Shown here: one piece after another, positions 32,903 to 45,682 of the stretch
How the letters are laid out: each line of letters begins with the position of its first letter
Position numbering within the stretch: position 1 is the stretch's first letter
DNA from: Xylogone sp. PMI_703
Lineage: Eukaryota; Ascomycota; Leotiomycetes
Length of the DNA stretch: 64,000 nucleotides
Direction: 5' to 3'
Assembly: GCA_021399445.1 (NCBI GenBank)
Contig: JAJTUQ010000002.1
Location: 5,952,001 to 6,016,000 of the forward strand
Program-made: the position numbers and the translations under genes
Notes under the pieces: model-generated
What the model was told of the DNA's origin: nothing
The model's input: the letters and a program-made list of their open reading frames with translations, nothing else
Database searches by the model: none

Positions 32903-34301
32903 CTAGGTGAACTGGAACCCTTTGCTCCTGCTCTTCATCCCGAGATGTCTTGTTCTGGTTCTGCAGTAATTGCAGCAAAAGCTTGTTGTTCTGAGTGACA
33001 ATCAACTCAATCCTTTCAACTTTGGTCTCCAGCGCTCTTAATCGCGCATCATTGCCCATAATATCTCTCCAGTCTTCCTTCGTCAATGCGCCTTCCACGA
33101 CCACTCTCCTCGGGGGCGAAGGTGGGCCAGGCTCATGATAGCTGTATGCATCCTGTTGTAATTGATCTTGCAGTTGACGGCTAACTTCACGGTCCCCGCG
33201 CATCCGTTTTCTAGGTGGGTATCCGTTCATATCCGCATCTACCTGGCCATTCACCAAAGAGACTTCTCTGTCATCAGTCAAATCCGCAATCGCCAGTGGC
33301 GGCGGCGGCGGTGAATGTCGAGCAGGAGCCATAGTTTGCAGCTGAGGTTGAGGCTGAGGTTGGGTATGTACTTGCACTTGATGCTGTGCTGGAGCCTGAA
33401 CTTGAGCTTGCTGTGTTTGTAGCTGCAGCTGCACCTGTGCCTGGGCAGCTTGGTTCTCCATATGGGCCCTTTGATGCACATGTTCAGCAGCCATGTGACT
33501 CTGTCTCCTGGCCTCCTTCCTAGCTTCCTCGACCCTTCTGCGTGCTTCGACCTGCCTCATTCTCTCCGCTTCTGCCTCGGCATCCTCAACCTTCAAAAAG
33601 TCCATCCAGCGATCAATTGCCTCATTCAATTCACCACCCGGCTTCTCTCTGAGGATTCCATTCTCCCAATCAGTAAGCTGTCGTCGTCGCGTCTCCACCA
33701 GCCGTCCGACGGTCGCACTCATCTGGGCCAGCACCTTCCCCGAGTCGCGATGAAAGGCCGCGCTCACGCCAGACCAGAATTGCGATTTCGTGCCATCTTT
33801 AAACGTGTGCCGCAGGTCGTAGCAAGTCTTCAGCATGAGGAGATGGTCGCGCTCGTCGAGGTTCTGTCGCGGCTTACGCAGAGAGCCTGTGAGATTGACA
33901 GAAGTCTCACGCATATCGTGCTGCGGCGTTATGAGCGCTGAAGCTAAGCTTGAAGGTGGGGGCATTGATTGAGATGGTGGAGGCAGAACTGGAGCAGAGG
34001 TGCTGCTGAGATCGTGTTGGTGTTGACTATGCTGCTGTCGCGTCGATACGGAAGGCGGGAGAATTGGTGCTGACGAGCGGGAATTCTGGGTCATCGAATT
34101 GACCCTTCGAGAACCAAGCGCCGGCGGCATGTCTGATGCCTTGTATTGTGATAGTTCTTGAGGTCGCGGTATGTGGAAACAGTTGAAGGTCCCGTCAGTC
34201 AGTCGGGGACTGTTGGACGCTGGATCGTATGGTCGTCCGTGTCCTCGATCTTGGCTCAAGGGACCCTCCACGGCTTCCTCACCCAGCGTTCGCGTACGCA
34301 C
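32874..34301 (-). CDS. SANT/Myb-like, Gln-rich coiled-coil protein
   Basis: The name of this protein is unknown. A single open frame gives 475 residues. Residues about 147-212 (LDERDHLLMLKTCYDLRHTF... to RRRQLTDWE) resemble a trihelix/SANT-like fold found in fungal nuclear proteins, including FWSGVSAAFHRDSG. It is followed by an Arg/Glu-rich helix (about 240-275), a Gln-rich tract (QVQLQLQTQQAQVQAPAQHQ region) and a C-terminal heptad segment (LRALETKVERIELIVTQNNK) likely to dimerise. The N-terminus is disordered; the ATG at 34130 (MPPALG) is an alternative start. A role in transcription is inference from the domain type. The 3' end overlaps the candidate 60-residue gene. Confidence 0.7.
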   Translation of the reverse strand: MRTRTLGEEAVEGPLSQDRGHGRPYDPASNSPRLTDGTFNCFHIPRPQELSQYKASDMPPALGSRRVNSMTQNSRSSAPILPPSVSTRQQHSQHQHDLSSTSAPVLPPPSQSMPPPSSLASALITPQHDMRETSVNLTGSLRKPRQNLDERDHLLMLKTCYDLRHTFKDGTKSQFWSGVSAAFHRDSGKVLAQMSATVGRLVETRRRQLTDWENGILREKPGGELNEAIDRWMDFLKVEDAEAEAERMRQVEARRRVEEARKEARRQSHMAAEHVHQRAHMENQAAQAQVQLQLQTQQAQVQAPAQHQVQVHTQPQPQPQLQTMAPARHSPPPPPLAIADLTDDREVSLVNGQVDADMNGYPPRKRMRGDREVSRQLQDQLQQDAYSYHEPGPPSPPRRVVVEGALTKEDWRDIMGNDARLRALETKVERIELIVTQNNKLLLQLLQNQNKTSRDEEQEQRVPVHLDAEFERDYL

Positions 34302-35063
34302 AGATCCGAGCCCAGCGAGGTCCTGGCGCTTGCCGCGTCGCCGATCTACCTTATCTGGTGGTGCACCTTCCCGTTATCGATCCGGCGCTTGGTCCTCCTG
34401 CAAATAATGTCATCTGGAGAAGCACGTTGTAGACGGATACGTACCTAAAGTATCGTACCCGTATGAGCCTATTTCAACAGCGAGTCCACCCAATATAGTA
34501 TAGTGGGTGCTGACTCGTAATATCCAAGGGTGACGGGCGTAATTGCTGTGCGAGTTGTGCACGAGTGGGGTGTTTATGTCTCTCATCGCGCTCTACATAA
34601 TCACCGCAGTACCAATATGGAGGAAGATGCAGCTGTAAATGCAGATGCCTTTTTTTTTATTTGTTTTTAGAGTCGCTACTGTATCCGTTCTTGTAACAAA
34701 ACTGGAAATCCATCGAACTCCATAGCTTACACTAAACTCGCATCATACAAATATCAATATACCTCCAGATAGGCGTATTTCTCCAAAAAAAACAAAACAG
34801 GTACAAAAAGGAAATGAAACAGGCGACTAGCTCTTTGCTGACTCATTACAATACCACGAAGAGGACTTTTGATCTAGAGCGATCATGCGTATTAATAAAC
34901 AGGATGCTGCCGTAACAAAACAACAACTGTGTGCAAATCTAGGCAGCACAGCGAGGCAAGGAAAGACGTAAAGATCGTGAAGTAAAGTCCGGTTGGCCCT
35001 GGCTGGGCATTGATGCAAAGGAAATATTGTATGCGCGCGCTTAGGAAATAACTTTTTTTTGGT
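34302..35063. other. Intergenic DNA between SANT-like gene and apsA
   Basis: Promoter of the SANT-like gene on the left and apsA 3' untranslated region on the right. Poly-T/A tracts are present; no gene is seen. Confidence 0.5.
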
Positions 35064-38000
35064 TCAGTTTCTTACTTGTGTGGTCCTGGACGACGTTGAG
35101 CGGATTGTGAAATTGTGGGAGTGCCGGTTCCTGATTGTATGATGGGTATGGTGGTGCAGATGGCCTACATCATGTTTACCTAGAGAGAAGTTAGCATGCA
35201 ACTGAAACTGCAATCACGAAGTCACACTTACCATCGCAGCAAGCTCGGACGTTCTCGAGTCTGTCCGATTCTCGGTCCTGCCTTTCAATCATCTCCCTTA
35301 AATCTTCAGCACTGTCATACACATTGTCGTTCTCATAGACACTACCAGCACCGTTTACGCTGTTCCGACTTCTTCTGCCAGACAAAGTGCCCGTGTGTCC
35401 TTCTTTCCCGCCTTTCCAGTAATTGCTGAGGCGAGAAAAGGTGCCGGCAGTCATACGAGAGGATACAGATCCATGAGCTACTGGAGCAGCACTCGCTGAT
35501 TGTCTAATAGTCCCCCGTTCTTGAGATCCGTTGCGAGTATTGCGGCTATTGTATGACGATAGGGATGGCCGGCTGGAACGGTTAACTCCATTCCCGTACG
35601 ATGGGTTGAACTCAGCAACATCATCTTGATTGACACTAGCAGCCTCAGAGCCACCGCCATTCGCTTCATCTTCAGATCGAAGGAGAAGGTATGACAGGGC
35701 ATTAAACCAAGTTTCGTGGCGTTGTCCAGTTGCTGCTGTGAACTTAACAGATCTGCCAGGGGTCATAATCACTATACTCTTGCGGTGTAATCCTGGAGGC
35801 ATAGGATTGTCATCTGTCACGACTCTGACAGCCTCAATTTGAACACTCTTAGCTTTAACTTCGGATTTTCCCGCAGATGAGGGATCTTTATCACTCCAAT
35901 ACAGCGTGCGAGTGTATGGATGAACCCAGAAGAAACGGCGATGGCGGTTTTCGGAAATACCCCCACGACCAGTCTTGCGGGTGTATTTCCAAAGATATTC
36001 CCCGATCATGGTTTGTGTGATAGCATTGATCATCCTTGGATCCGTACCAGGCTCGACACCATTTGGTGTTGGGATGGTGGAGCGCATATTAAAGCGATTA
36101 TCAAGCTCAGATACAAATGATGAGACTGACGACCGCCCTGACTGGGCGCCAGTACCAGTAAGAGATGCAACATCTCCTGTGCCGGAAGAGTGGATTCCTC
36201 TTTGAACAAGTACGCCTTTCTGAGAAGCAGGAGTTATAGAGCTTTGAGTGTTCGGTGTTCGAGGCCTGAACATCGTGTTGGAATTAGTTCTATAGGCAGA
36301 GACTGGGAGCGGAGGAGGAGCCATGGAGCCTGGTCCATGGGAAGAGCCAGTACGCTGAGCGGCAGCCGCAATAACTTGCTTATGATCCGTAGGTAAAGGA
36401 GGATGAACACCTGAAGCCGATTCTCTCCGTAAACTGCCAGGACTTGTGGACCTCTTGGTCGGCGTTGAGTCGAAGAAATCCGTGTCTGGTACGCTGGTTC
36501 CGCGGTGAATGTTCACGCTCTCCTGTGATCTCTTGAGCTTCAGGCTTGGCGGACTATTGCCTGCCTGGAAAGGTAAGAGTATTGCGTTTCCATTTTCCTC
36601 AGGAGGTGGGTTGGCCTTAGGTCGAAGCAACTCGTCCATCTGCTCGGAGGTAAGTGCCGTCTGAGAACTTTCGTCTGCAACTTCAATCCTTGATATCCTA
36701 TTGATGCGCTCATTCGTGTTGGTAGATAGTTCTCTGAACGGGCGCTGTGACTCTGGGGTCTCAACCATTGGTGACTGGCTTGGTGATTGACGAGTCTCAT
36801 CTTCAGCAATAATAGGAGTGGATTGTATTTTATTTTTGTTCCGGCCAGATACGGAGTTGAGTAGTCTAGCTTTGGGAGTCTCTGGTTCTTCCGACTTGGC
36901 GGGGACGAAAACTGCTTCTCGAGTCTCTTTAGGCGTTTGCGGTTCAACAGGCTCAGTGTGAACCCCTTGGATAGACGAAAAGGCCAATGATGTCCGGCGC
37001 TCAATAGGCTCAGAGTCTACCGCGTGAATTGAAGATAACGCTAAGGGTGTTATTGATTTGATAGGCTCAATCGGGTGAGTATTGATCGAACTTATAGACG
37101 AAAATGCTAGTGGTACGGGCTCTGGAATAACCGATTTCTGTACAACTGGTTCGATAGGTTGTGTATTGACTGACTGTATTGAGGAGAGTCCTAAGGGGAT
37201 CTTCAGTTCAACCGGATTGGTGCTGACAGAGTGAACTGAGGATATGGATAACGGCTCGATAAGGGGTTCGACAGGTTCGGTGTTGACCGAGTGAACGGAT
37301 GAAAAGGCTAGATCCACAGGCTTCGGTTCGATCGGTTGAGTATGGACTGACTGAACCAAGGATATGCCTAGTGGCAGTTTGATTTCAACAGGTTCAATAG
37401 GCTGGGTCTGGACAGAGTGTATGGAGGAAAAGTCCAGAGATATTGGTTCTGGGACATGCACCGGTACCGGTACCGGTACTGAAACCGGCTCAGCTGGCTC
37501 AATAGGTTGGGTGCTGACAGATTGAATAGAAGAAAATTTGAGCGGCTCTGGTGTCGGGACCTGCACGGGTACTGGAGTCGGCTCAACGGGTTCAATAGGT
37601 AAAGTATTAACTGATTGGATAAAAGAAAATGACAAATCTGTTTTTGTTTCGACAGGCTCGATGGGCTGGGTGTGGATAGAATTAAATGATGAGATAACAA
37701 GAGGTGCCGGCTCTGGGGAAGGTTCTGGCACCGGCTCAATCGGTTGCACGTCGACTGATTGAATGGAAGAAAATTCTAGAGGGGTTTTAACTTCAACCGG
37801 ATCTATTGGCACCGACTGAATCGAAGAGAGTTTCAGGGGCACCTGTATTTCAATCGGTTCAATAGGATGAGACTGAACTGAATGTATTGTTGATAAGGCT
37901 AGAGGTGCGGGCTCAGGAACCGGTTCGGGAGTCGGCTCAATGGGACTGGTATAGACTGAGGCGATAGAAGAAAACGCCAAAGGTATTTGTCTTTCAATAG

Positions 38001-40609
38001 GCTGGCTATCGACGCATTGAATGGATGAAAACGCGAGAGGTTCAGGTTCTGGAACAATCACCGGAGCAGGCTCGATCGGTTCAAATTCCTCAGAGTAGAG
38101 TCCGGAGAGAGAAAGATGAACTTGGCCTTCCATGTCTAGGTCATACTGTGAGCTCATATCACTGTATGCGGTAGTAGGTCTTAAGCGATCAGTGTAAGAA
38201 TCCGGTCCTAGGAAATCGTTTGACGGTTCCTCGAGCCACTGACTTCCAGCATCAGACATTGGAGCCCTTATCACCGAACCTGACCAAGATTGGTTGTCCG
38301 CAATCAAGCGTGGAATTTCGATAGCTGCGCCTACAGCACTAGCCCCAATGACACTAGACCCAGAGGTAGTAGGAGTGCTGGGTTCTGGTCCCCATGGCTC
38401 TGTCATCATTCCTGAGTCTACCATTATCAGTTTGGGTAGTGGGGGAACCGGTTCACTGTAGGATGGAAGCCTTCTTCTTGCTGTGCTAGGCCTTGATCCA
38501 GGAGTTGCTGAGCGTGACAAGAACGTGCGGCGGCTCGGTGTACCCTGCAAAGATTCATCATCATCGCTGAAATCCCCTATCTCTGCAAAGAGACTCTGAC
38601 TGTGAGTAGCAGGGGTTGAGTCTCTACTGCTAAGACTAGCAGGTGGGCTGCTTGGGATTTGGGGTTCCTCACTAGGGCCTCTCGAACGCCGGCTGGTTGG
38701 CCGGCTGGCTCTTAGACGCAGGCGCGATGGTTGTCGAATAGGGGTTTGAAGTTCATCATAGCCATACTCGTCGTCAGAGGTAGAAGCTGTGCTTAAGAAC
38801 GAATATCGATTGTCAGGTTGAGCGAGAGTGATAGGTCTAATGCGGAGAGTTCCTACTGCGGGGCCTTCAGTTTCGGTGAGTTCATCGCTTTCACTGATTT
38901 CTTCGGCACCAGTTAAGAACTCTTCTGTTTCTGTGCCTCTTTCGTTTGCGGTCTCAAAAGCTTCACTCTCGTTGGCAGTTTCGAAGTGGTCACTGTAATC
39001 CGTAGTTGGAGCAGAAACTGGGAATTGGCCAGGAATCTGAGCTTGGTCATTTTCTCCGTCGTCGGCATCTTCCCAGTTGTTATCATCCAGTATCACAACT
39101 TCTGCTTTAGTGCTTCTTGCTCCACCGAGACGCGCAGGATTGGGTCTCTTGAATTCCTTGTACTCTGGTTTGCGGCTCTTCCGTATATTAGTAGGGGGCA
39201 GACCACCGCTACCTTCCATACGGGTCTTTTCCAGCTCGTCCCTAGCGTCTTGTAACATCCGCTTTAACTCCAGTTTTTCAGTCTTCTCTCGGTGAATATT
39301 TCCCTTCAAGTTTTGAATCATCTTGTGAGCATGCTGCAGAGAGCTCTTTAGAGTTTCCGATTCCAGCATGCTGTGTCTGGGGGTTGCCTTCACTGGGGAG
39401 GGAGGTGGAGAATGCTCAGGAGTAGCATTGTCAGGAGCTGTCTCAAGGTCTTCATCACCAAAACCTCGCGCCTGCTCACGCTCTTCAAGAAGTGCTCTTT
39501 GACTAGCCACGGCTTTAACGAGCTCTTTATTTTGACCTAACAAATCTTCAATCTTTCGCTGCAGTTCAGTGCGCTCACTTTCCACAAGAGAAACATTCCG
39601 GCGAACACTTCCAAGCTCGACATCGTGGTGTTTAAGGGCTGCAGCATGATCCTCAGCTAGCTTAGCATGATTGAGCTTTATTTCGTCCAGCTCCTTCTGG
39701 GCAGCAGTTTTCTCGGCTTGGAGGGCATTTAGGCTGTGAGTAAGTTTCTTTTCTCGGTCCGCTCCTTGCTTCGCTGCTGCTATTTGCTCTTGCAGCTGAG
39801 TTTCTAGATTCCAGTTCTCGTCTTTATACTTTTGCTCATTCTCGTCAAGGATTCTTAGTTTCTGGAGCAATCCTTCGGCCTCGATTTCCAGTCTAGACTT
39901 TTCCACATTGACGGTCTTCAAAGCCTCCTCTTTCTCAAGCAGAAGTGATTGGAGATGCCGCACCTGAGAGAGCAGAGAGGTGCTAATCTGCGTAGCAAAC
40001 TCAATATCATGAACCCGGTTGGCTGGTTGATTTCTCTGTTTCCGATTCGGTACGCTAAGTTTAGACGGCGAACTGGTAGCTTGACTCTCAAACTTGGAAG
40101 GACTCAGTGGCCCCTATATCACGTCAGTAGGAGTCCTAGGCTGTTCCCAAGAGGCATACCTTGGAGTCGCCTGTATATGGAGACCCTCCATGTTCACCAC
40201 TCGATACCCTCGACTTGGGCAAGAATGCTCTCGCGGTCTCACGTTCGACCTGATTGTATTCTCGCTCGATCTCAACCAGCTTCTGGCGTAGCTCCGGGCT
40301 CAGATCCGTTGCAGTTTGCTGCTTCTCAACATCTCTTAGACGATCTGAGAGGTCCTGGCGCTGTTGAACAAGAGCAGTTCCAAGCTTTGAGGCCTCCTCT
40401 ATTCGTCTCTCTGTCTCTGCCAGGTGAGCCTCCAGTGCGCGCTTGGCTTGCTCTGGGGATGCGGTAGGGCTCAGGGCAAAGAGCTTGCTGTCAAAGTTAG
40501 AGAAACGATGGTGGTTAGAGCCCGCCGGTGGGGAGAGAAATGGATCGCTTTCAGGCTCATCGGTTCCAGGAGCCATTTGTTGCTGCTTGTTATGTTTCGG
40601 ATGCCCCAA
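35064..40609 (-). CDS. apsA: ApsA/Num1-type cortical nuclear-migration protein
   Basis: ApsA/Num1 anchors dynein, and in yeast mitochondria, at the cell cortex to position nuclei. Three exons, 40609-40160, 40113-35232 and 35179-35064, give 1815 residues (1804 if the ATG at 40576 is used). Introns are 46 and 52 nt; the last one (GTAAGT, GCTAAC branch, CTAG) replaces an in-frame stop at 35191 and adds a His-rich tail. The N-terminal 600 residues are coiled coil, including ATQISTSLLSQVRHLQSLLL, the Mcp5-type segment. Acidic and Ser-rich linkers follow, then about 16 degenerate repeats of the form LxFSSIxSVxTxPIEP. A PH domain near residues 1420-1540 (IGEYLWKYTRKTG ... SVKFTAATGQRHETWFNAL) should bind membrane phosphoinositide. 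Confidence 0.94.
36925..38045 (-). repeat. About 16 degenerate SSIxSVxTxPIEP repeats in apsA
   Basis: Within apsA, units with core L-x-F-S-S-I-x-S-V-x-T-x-P-I-E-P recur about 16 times, separated by Pro/Glu/Val spacers of 5-20 residues. Spacer length is the main variable. Num1 homologues carry internal repeats, but repeat sequence differs widely between species. Confidence 0.85.
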
Positions 40610-43062
40610 AGTGGCAGCCGTTCAGCACCGAAATGCGATCGTCAACTGCCTTCCTCAGCCTCTAGTCGATGACGCAACACACAAAATCCCTTCGATACCG
40701 CCTCCCTTGATACCTCTTATCGGCCCCGGAGGCTCAGTTACGAACGGCGGTAGTCCGAGGTCCAGCTCCCATCAGCGGTGTCGTAGACGTAAGCAATCAA
40801 GCCCCAAGCTAATCAGCGACCGTCAATCGAGAATTCCAATTTGCAGGTACTATATCCTCGGGTAAGAAGCGGTGGTCGTTGATTCACTCGAATCCACGAT
40901 TGTTGACCCGGCTAGGGGACGCGTTTGTTTGATCGGAAAATCCCTCTCCTGCTTGGTCAAGGAGACAATGACAAGCACTGGAAGAAACGCGTCTACTAGT
41001 CAATGGCAACAAATTACAGCGACCGACTGGCCTGGACCGGACAAAAACAAATGCTGAAGAGCGGCGATGAAGGAATGTAGCGAACGAAAATATTGATGCG
41101 TGGTGCGACAGGAGGAGCCACTCCTCATTATCTGGCTATCAGGACGAGAGAAGTGCAAATGCGGGATGTTGTGAGCGCAGGCTCGCTTCGTGCTCAACTA
41201 GTCCTAGACCCGCGGTTATGAGTGGAGAGCTGTTGCACTCTGGCCGTCACGACACCGACTTTTCAGCTTAACTTGTACCTGACAACAAGACAGTTGCAGG
41301 ATGTTGTGCATATAGGCGCCTCTACGTAGATGCAGCGATGGGTACGGGTGTACACATGCCAAAACAACAGAACCACTAAGCATGCCACGTATTTACGGTC
41401 CACGATCTCCAGAGAAACAAATTACTGCTACTGGGCCACGCATAAACAATGAAATTTCCGATGACGGATTCCAGGAAAACACATGTCCACAACATCAGCT
41501 GAACTGCAGGGAGAGACCATGCTATTTCGGTCATTAAGCTTACCCATATTCAGCAGTTCTAGCGAGGTAAACAAATGGCTTGACAGTATTGAATGCCTAA
41601 GGCTACAAACCGATCCAGAAGGTTGGCTCAGCCTTCTCGAATGCGTGCAATGATTCTTCAACTGCTGTACTGTGTCGTGGCAATGATAGACCCGGAAGCC
41701 ATTGGCAATTGACTTGGCCCCTAGCCATACTATAGATGTACTGAAGATGATAGCACTGCTTCTAACAAAAAAAAAGGCCCTCAAAAGTACCTACTTTGTT
41801 TACACCATCACGACCATCCCTCCTCAGCCTTCCTTCCCCAGACGAAGCAAGACCACAGACACGAACGAAGGGACCGAGCACACAAGCATACCAACAACGT
41901 CATCAAAACCTAACTGTATCTGCCCCACCATGGAAGGCTTGACAACCATGGGTCTGTGATCACTGATCAGATTGCCGCAGTCGGCAACGTCAACGATCCC
42001 ACCAGGCATACCGCAAGTCCGGATACGATGGGAACGCCACCCGTGCGCTTTCCACAGCAAGCCAGCAACAAAGCCGGGCACTACGGAGACTTTACCGTTC
42101 TTCCATCATCGGCAATAACAGATGGAACGCAAAGGCTAAATCAACGGAGACGGGGCCTTTTCAATCTCGTAATTGGCCTGCATGCATTCTAGCTGTAGAT
42201 TACAGGTTTCTGTGTATGGAAAGCCTACAAACTCTCAGGTTTCTGAGTACGGAGTTGCAGTTCCAAGGCACACAGTCCGGATTAGTCATTGGACCATGCA
42301 TAAAAGAACATCCGTGGTAGTGAAGTTCATCAGTAAATCCTGCGTATATCAATAGGCCATACATACCTGAGTACTGTGGATACGAAGGGGACGGGCACTG
42401 TCTTTGCGTATAATACGTGCATATAGTAACACTCATACAGCCAAATATGCCGAAGGCGGCCCATACTGTTATCCTATAGAATTGTATGCTAAAAAAAAGG
42501 AATATCTAAGGATATATAGGGACCGCTCTTTCGTGCGGGGTTGGATGGCATTGAAACTATTGAAAAGAAATTATCTACAGTGGCTGGGACGAACGGTTCT
42601 GAGACGTCCGGGAAAATGCAAGACGGCATGTGATTTGTGGGCTTTTATAGAGCAGCCGTAGAAGTTGGTCAATATCGATATGAATGTGGCTTAAAGGATC
42701 AGAATTAATCAGCAGCCTAAATCTGCTGTGCTCTCTGCTGAGACATGAAGATGCTGGAATATGGTACGATTTCAGCTACTTTCTTCTCACTTGTACGGTA
42801 AGCTAACTCGGTATGAAAAAATTGAGGGCAATGGTTCAAATTTTGGCTACCAAGATACGACAGACCGGACCAGAAAAGTTCAGGATATATAAAATATATA
42901 GTGACTACAACGAGTGTGATCCTATGAAATCCAGCTCATTCAGGACGTCAAAACTCAAGGTAGACAATCAAATCAAAACCACCTAAGATATATCCTAGAT
43001 CAAATTTTACATCCCCCCTCCTTTTCCACTTCCTCACCCCACTTCATACCCAATGATAGTAG
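40610..43062. other. Intergenic DNA between apsA and the Cys-rich gene
   Basis: The apsA promoter lies on the left. The rest is mixed composition with no frame showing a domain or signal peptide; the right 150 bases, CT/AT-rich, should be the Cys-rich gene's 3' untranslated region. Confidence 0.5.
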
Positions 43063-43825
43063 CTAGAAAGGAGTAGCAGTGGTTGTAGGAGGCCTTGTAG
43101 GGCAAGGAAGGTATACATCGACCCAATCAGTAGCGCAACCTCTTGGACAGTCTGTGGCGCAGATGGTTGTTGTTGGGATACCCGTGCAACCGCAAGAGTT
43201 TGTAGCGGTTTGCCGAATGATGCAGGCAGGCTGAACGCAGCCCGTGAACTGTGGGCACGTAGATCCTGTAGTTTGCGTAACAGTGAAGCAAGTATCAGTC
43301 GTGGCTACTGTCTTCAATGTCGTCGTCGGGAGACGAGTCACCGGTGGCTGAAAGGGACAATTGCATATAATGTCACTCTCTAATTCTACAGGCCGAATCA
43401 TCGTGTTGCTGCAATCACAAGTCGGCCTTATCGGCGTGATTAGCTTGGTAGGAGTCCTAGTGGTTGAGGTACAGGTTTCATATTGAGTTCTATAACCTGT
43501 TGCACAGCTTCCTTGACATACTGTTGGACATGCTGTGTAGACTGTTGATGTAGGCACTTCTTTTGGACAGTTGCACGGAACGTCAATTAACCGGTCTAAT
43601 ATGCAGAATGGCTGTGGGCATATTGACGGTGTTGGTGCTTGACAGGCCGAAGAATGGGTTGTTATAGTGACTGTTGGGCAGAGTGGTTTAACATCCTGAG
43701 CAGCCACCAGCGAGTAACTTAGAACACTGAAGTATAGTTAACTAACTGACCAGAGGATAGGTTAGAGGTTATTGGTACCTGAAGAGCAAACAAATTCTTG
43801 TAGCTAAGAGAGTTCTGGGAGCCAT
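43063..43825 (-). CDS. Small secreted protein with duplicated 12-Cys module
   Basis: Unrecognised secreted protein. Two exons, 43825-43779 and 43726-43063, around a 52-nt intron give 236 residues. The intron interrupts the signal peptide, and splicing restores a textbook one (MAPRTLLATRICLLFSVLSY, cleavage expected after LVAA before QDVK). The mature chain has 24 cysteines and is Thr/Pro-rich. Two halves align: a TVTITTHSSACQAP-type module with CILDRLIDVPCNCP, CPTVCQGSCATGY, and a TVTQTTGSTCPQF module with CIIRQTATNSCGC, CATDCPRGCATDW. The linker contains CDC and CNC pairs. There is no membrane anchor or catalytic motif. It could be a cell-wall or host-interacting protein; that is inference from secretion and cysteine content. 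Confidence 0.82.
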
Positions 43826-45682
43826 TGTAGCGTTTGACTGATAGAGGTCGTTAGTGGAAGCTAGAGAGATGATAAGGGTTGAGAAGCGGATGTCAACTTG
43901 GATCGACATACCCTTATATAAATACTTATCTTGCGGATACCTCAATGTCTCGGATATATACGAAGCAAGCCACGAGGGGTAACGGAAGCAATTCCCAAAA
44001 ATGTATTCCATGAGCTGGAAAGGGGTTCGCTAGAGAAGCTTACAGTAAGCGGAGCAAAAGAAACCAGAAAGCTCGTATCCCTTACCTTTAGCCAAAAGAT
44101 GTGATTTATTGGGGACAAATGAAAAAGATCCTACCCTTGGAGCTGGTGTCGTACCAGTTGACTGTAGCACTTGCAGCCGATGCATGTTTATGACTAGATA
44201 CCACTTATTATGCTTATATTTTATATCCGGAAGCCGGCAAGGGTGGAGAAGGAATGGCTGTCAGTATGTACTGGAGTCAGGCAATGTTCTGGCACAATTC
44301 ATTCCAATGTTCATAATGTATATCTTCGGATGATTCTATGGCATATTGTTGTTGCCTAGGCGCCACCATATATATTATTGGAAAACAAGAGCCAACCGAT
44401 AACAACTTGTAAATTGCAATGAGTAGTTTTCATCGTCAGTAGCAACGGTGGGCGCCACGGCATATAACTGGAGCGCAGTTTCTATTGTTGTGCAGGAACT
44501 TGAAACTGGGTTTAGTGTTGGAGTAAGCAAAGATGATTGCACTGGGCGGAATCTTATCAAATTCTCACCTGAAGTTCTCTTACTGTAGTGCTAACGATTA
44601 AACCGATGTTTAATCTCATTGTAGTGGGCAGAGACCACCCGGAGAGTAGTACTTCCGTGTTCTGGTAATATCGATCTGCGGGCTTACTAGAGCCGTGCTA
44701 CTCGAGAACTGCGCAGTTCCGTTCATTGCAATGATGAGCCGATAGGCCAGATACTTGATATAATGGTAATTCATGCATGGCCTGAGTTGGTTGTCAGAAG
44801 ATATGGTCGTTCTGAGACCGCAGATACGAGGGTTGTCTTGAAGAGATGTGAATAACTCATGAGCTTTATTACCCGAAAAACATTCCTGTCGGAACTCTTA
44901 AGGGCAGGGTCTGTTACCCCATGGAAACTTCATGTTTTGAAGTCATGGCATCTTAGAGAGCTCTGAAGACACGAGGAGAATTTGAGCCAGCCGCGACTCA
45001 GTTTCGCTCGCTTCTTCGAATGAATTGTAAGGAAAAATGATATTCTGTCTCATAGGATTCTCTCGATTTGCCTAGTAACGGATAGTGATTGCTGAATCTG
45101 GTGACTTGAGACTTGAGACTTCCTATACTTGTGGCGTTTGTCAAAGTTAGAGCAGAGAGGACTTTTAGATCAATTCCTTTCAGAAGAAAAGCAATAAGCC
45201 TTATACACGCTGCCTGCTCAGATACTATTTTCTCACGCCGATATCTCTAGGAACGGTAACGGTCATTTCTAAAATTTATTAAGATATTCCCATGAAGATA
45301 TATAAGGGTCAGAACAAGCGAAAAGTAAGTAATTGAGTATTACTTAGATAAGGAAATTTTAAGGGGGGGCGTAGCAAAAGAATCTCTCATAAATTCACCT
45401 CGCTCTTGGTATTCACTCCAGAAATCATGTCGGGTTCCTGAATATATCTCCGAGCTCCACATTATGCACCCATATCCCCACTTACTAAGCTTACACCCTA
45501 TTGACCGCCCTTTTCAAAATTCCACTGCCTAAGGCATGCAGGGTTTTTCTGCCAGAAGTAACCTCGCTAAAATCGAGACATCACAAGTTGATATCTTGAG
45601 TTGACCTCGAGTCAGCAGTCTTAGCACTTGACTATTCTCTGTCTCAACTATTTTGCCTAGAGGGCGGATTGATAGTGTAGCG
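43826..45682. other. Intergenic DNA between Cys-rich gene and NMD5
   Basis: A divergent promoter region of 1.86 kb. The left side serves the Cys-rich gene (TATA-like TATATA near 43915). Short frames, including a 61-residue minus-strand one at 44375-44560, lack support. Confidence 0.5.

Noticed and set aside
35191..35231. Unspliced apsA C-terminus ending CDFVIAVSVAC
   Set aside because: It reads through a perfect intron (GTAAGT, GCTAAC branch, CTAG); splicing continues the frame for 39 more codons.
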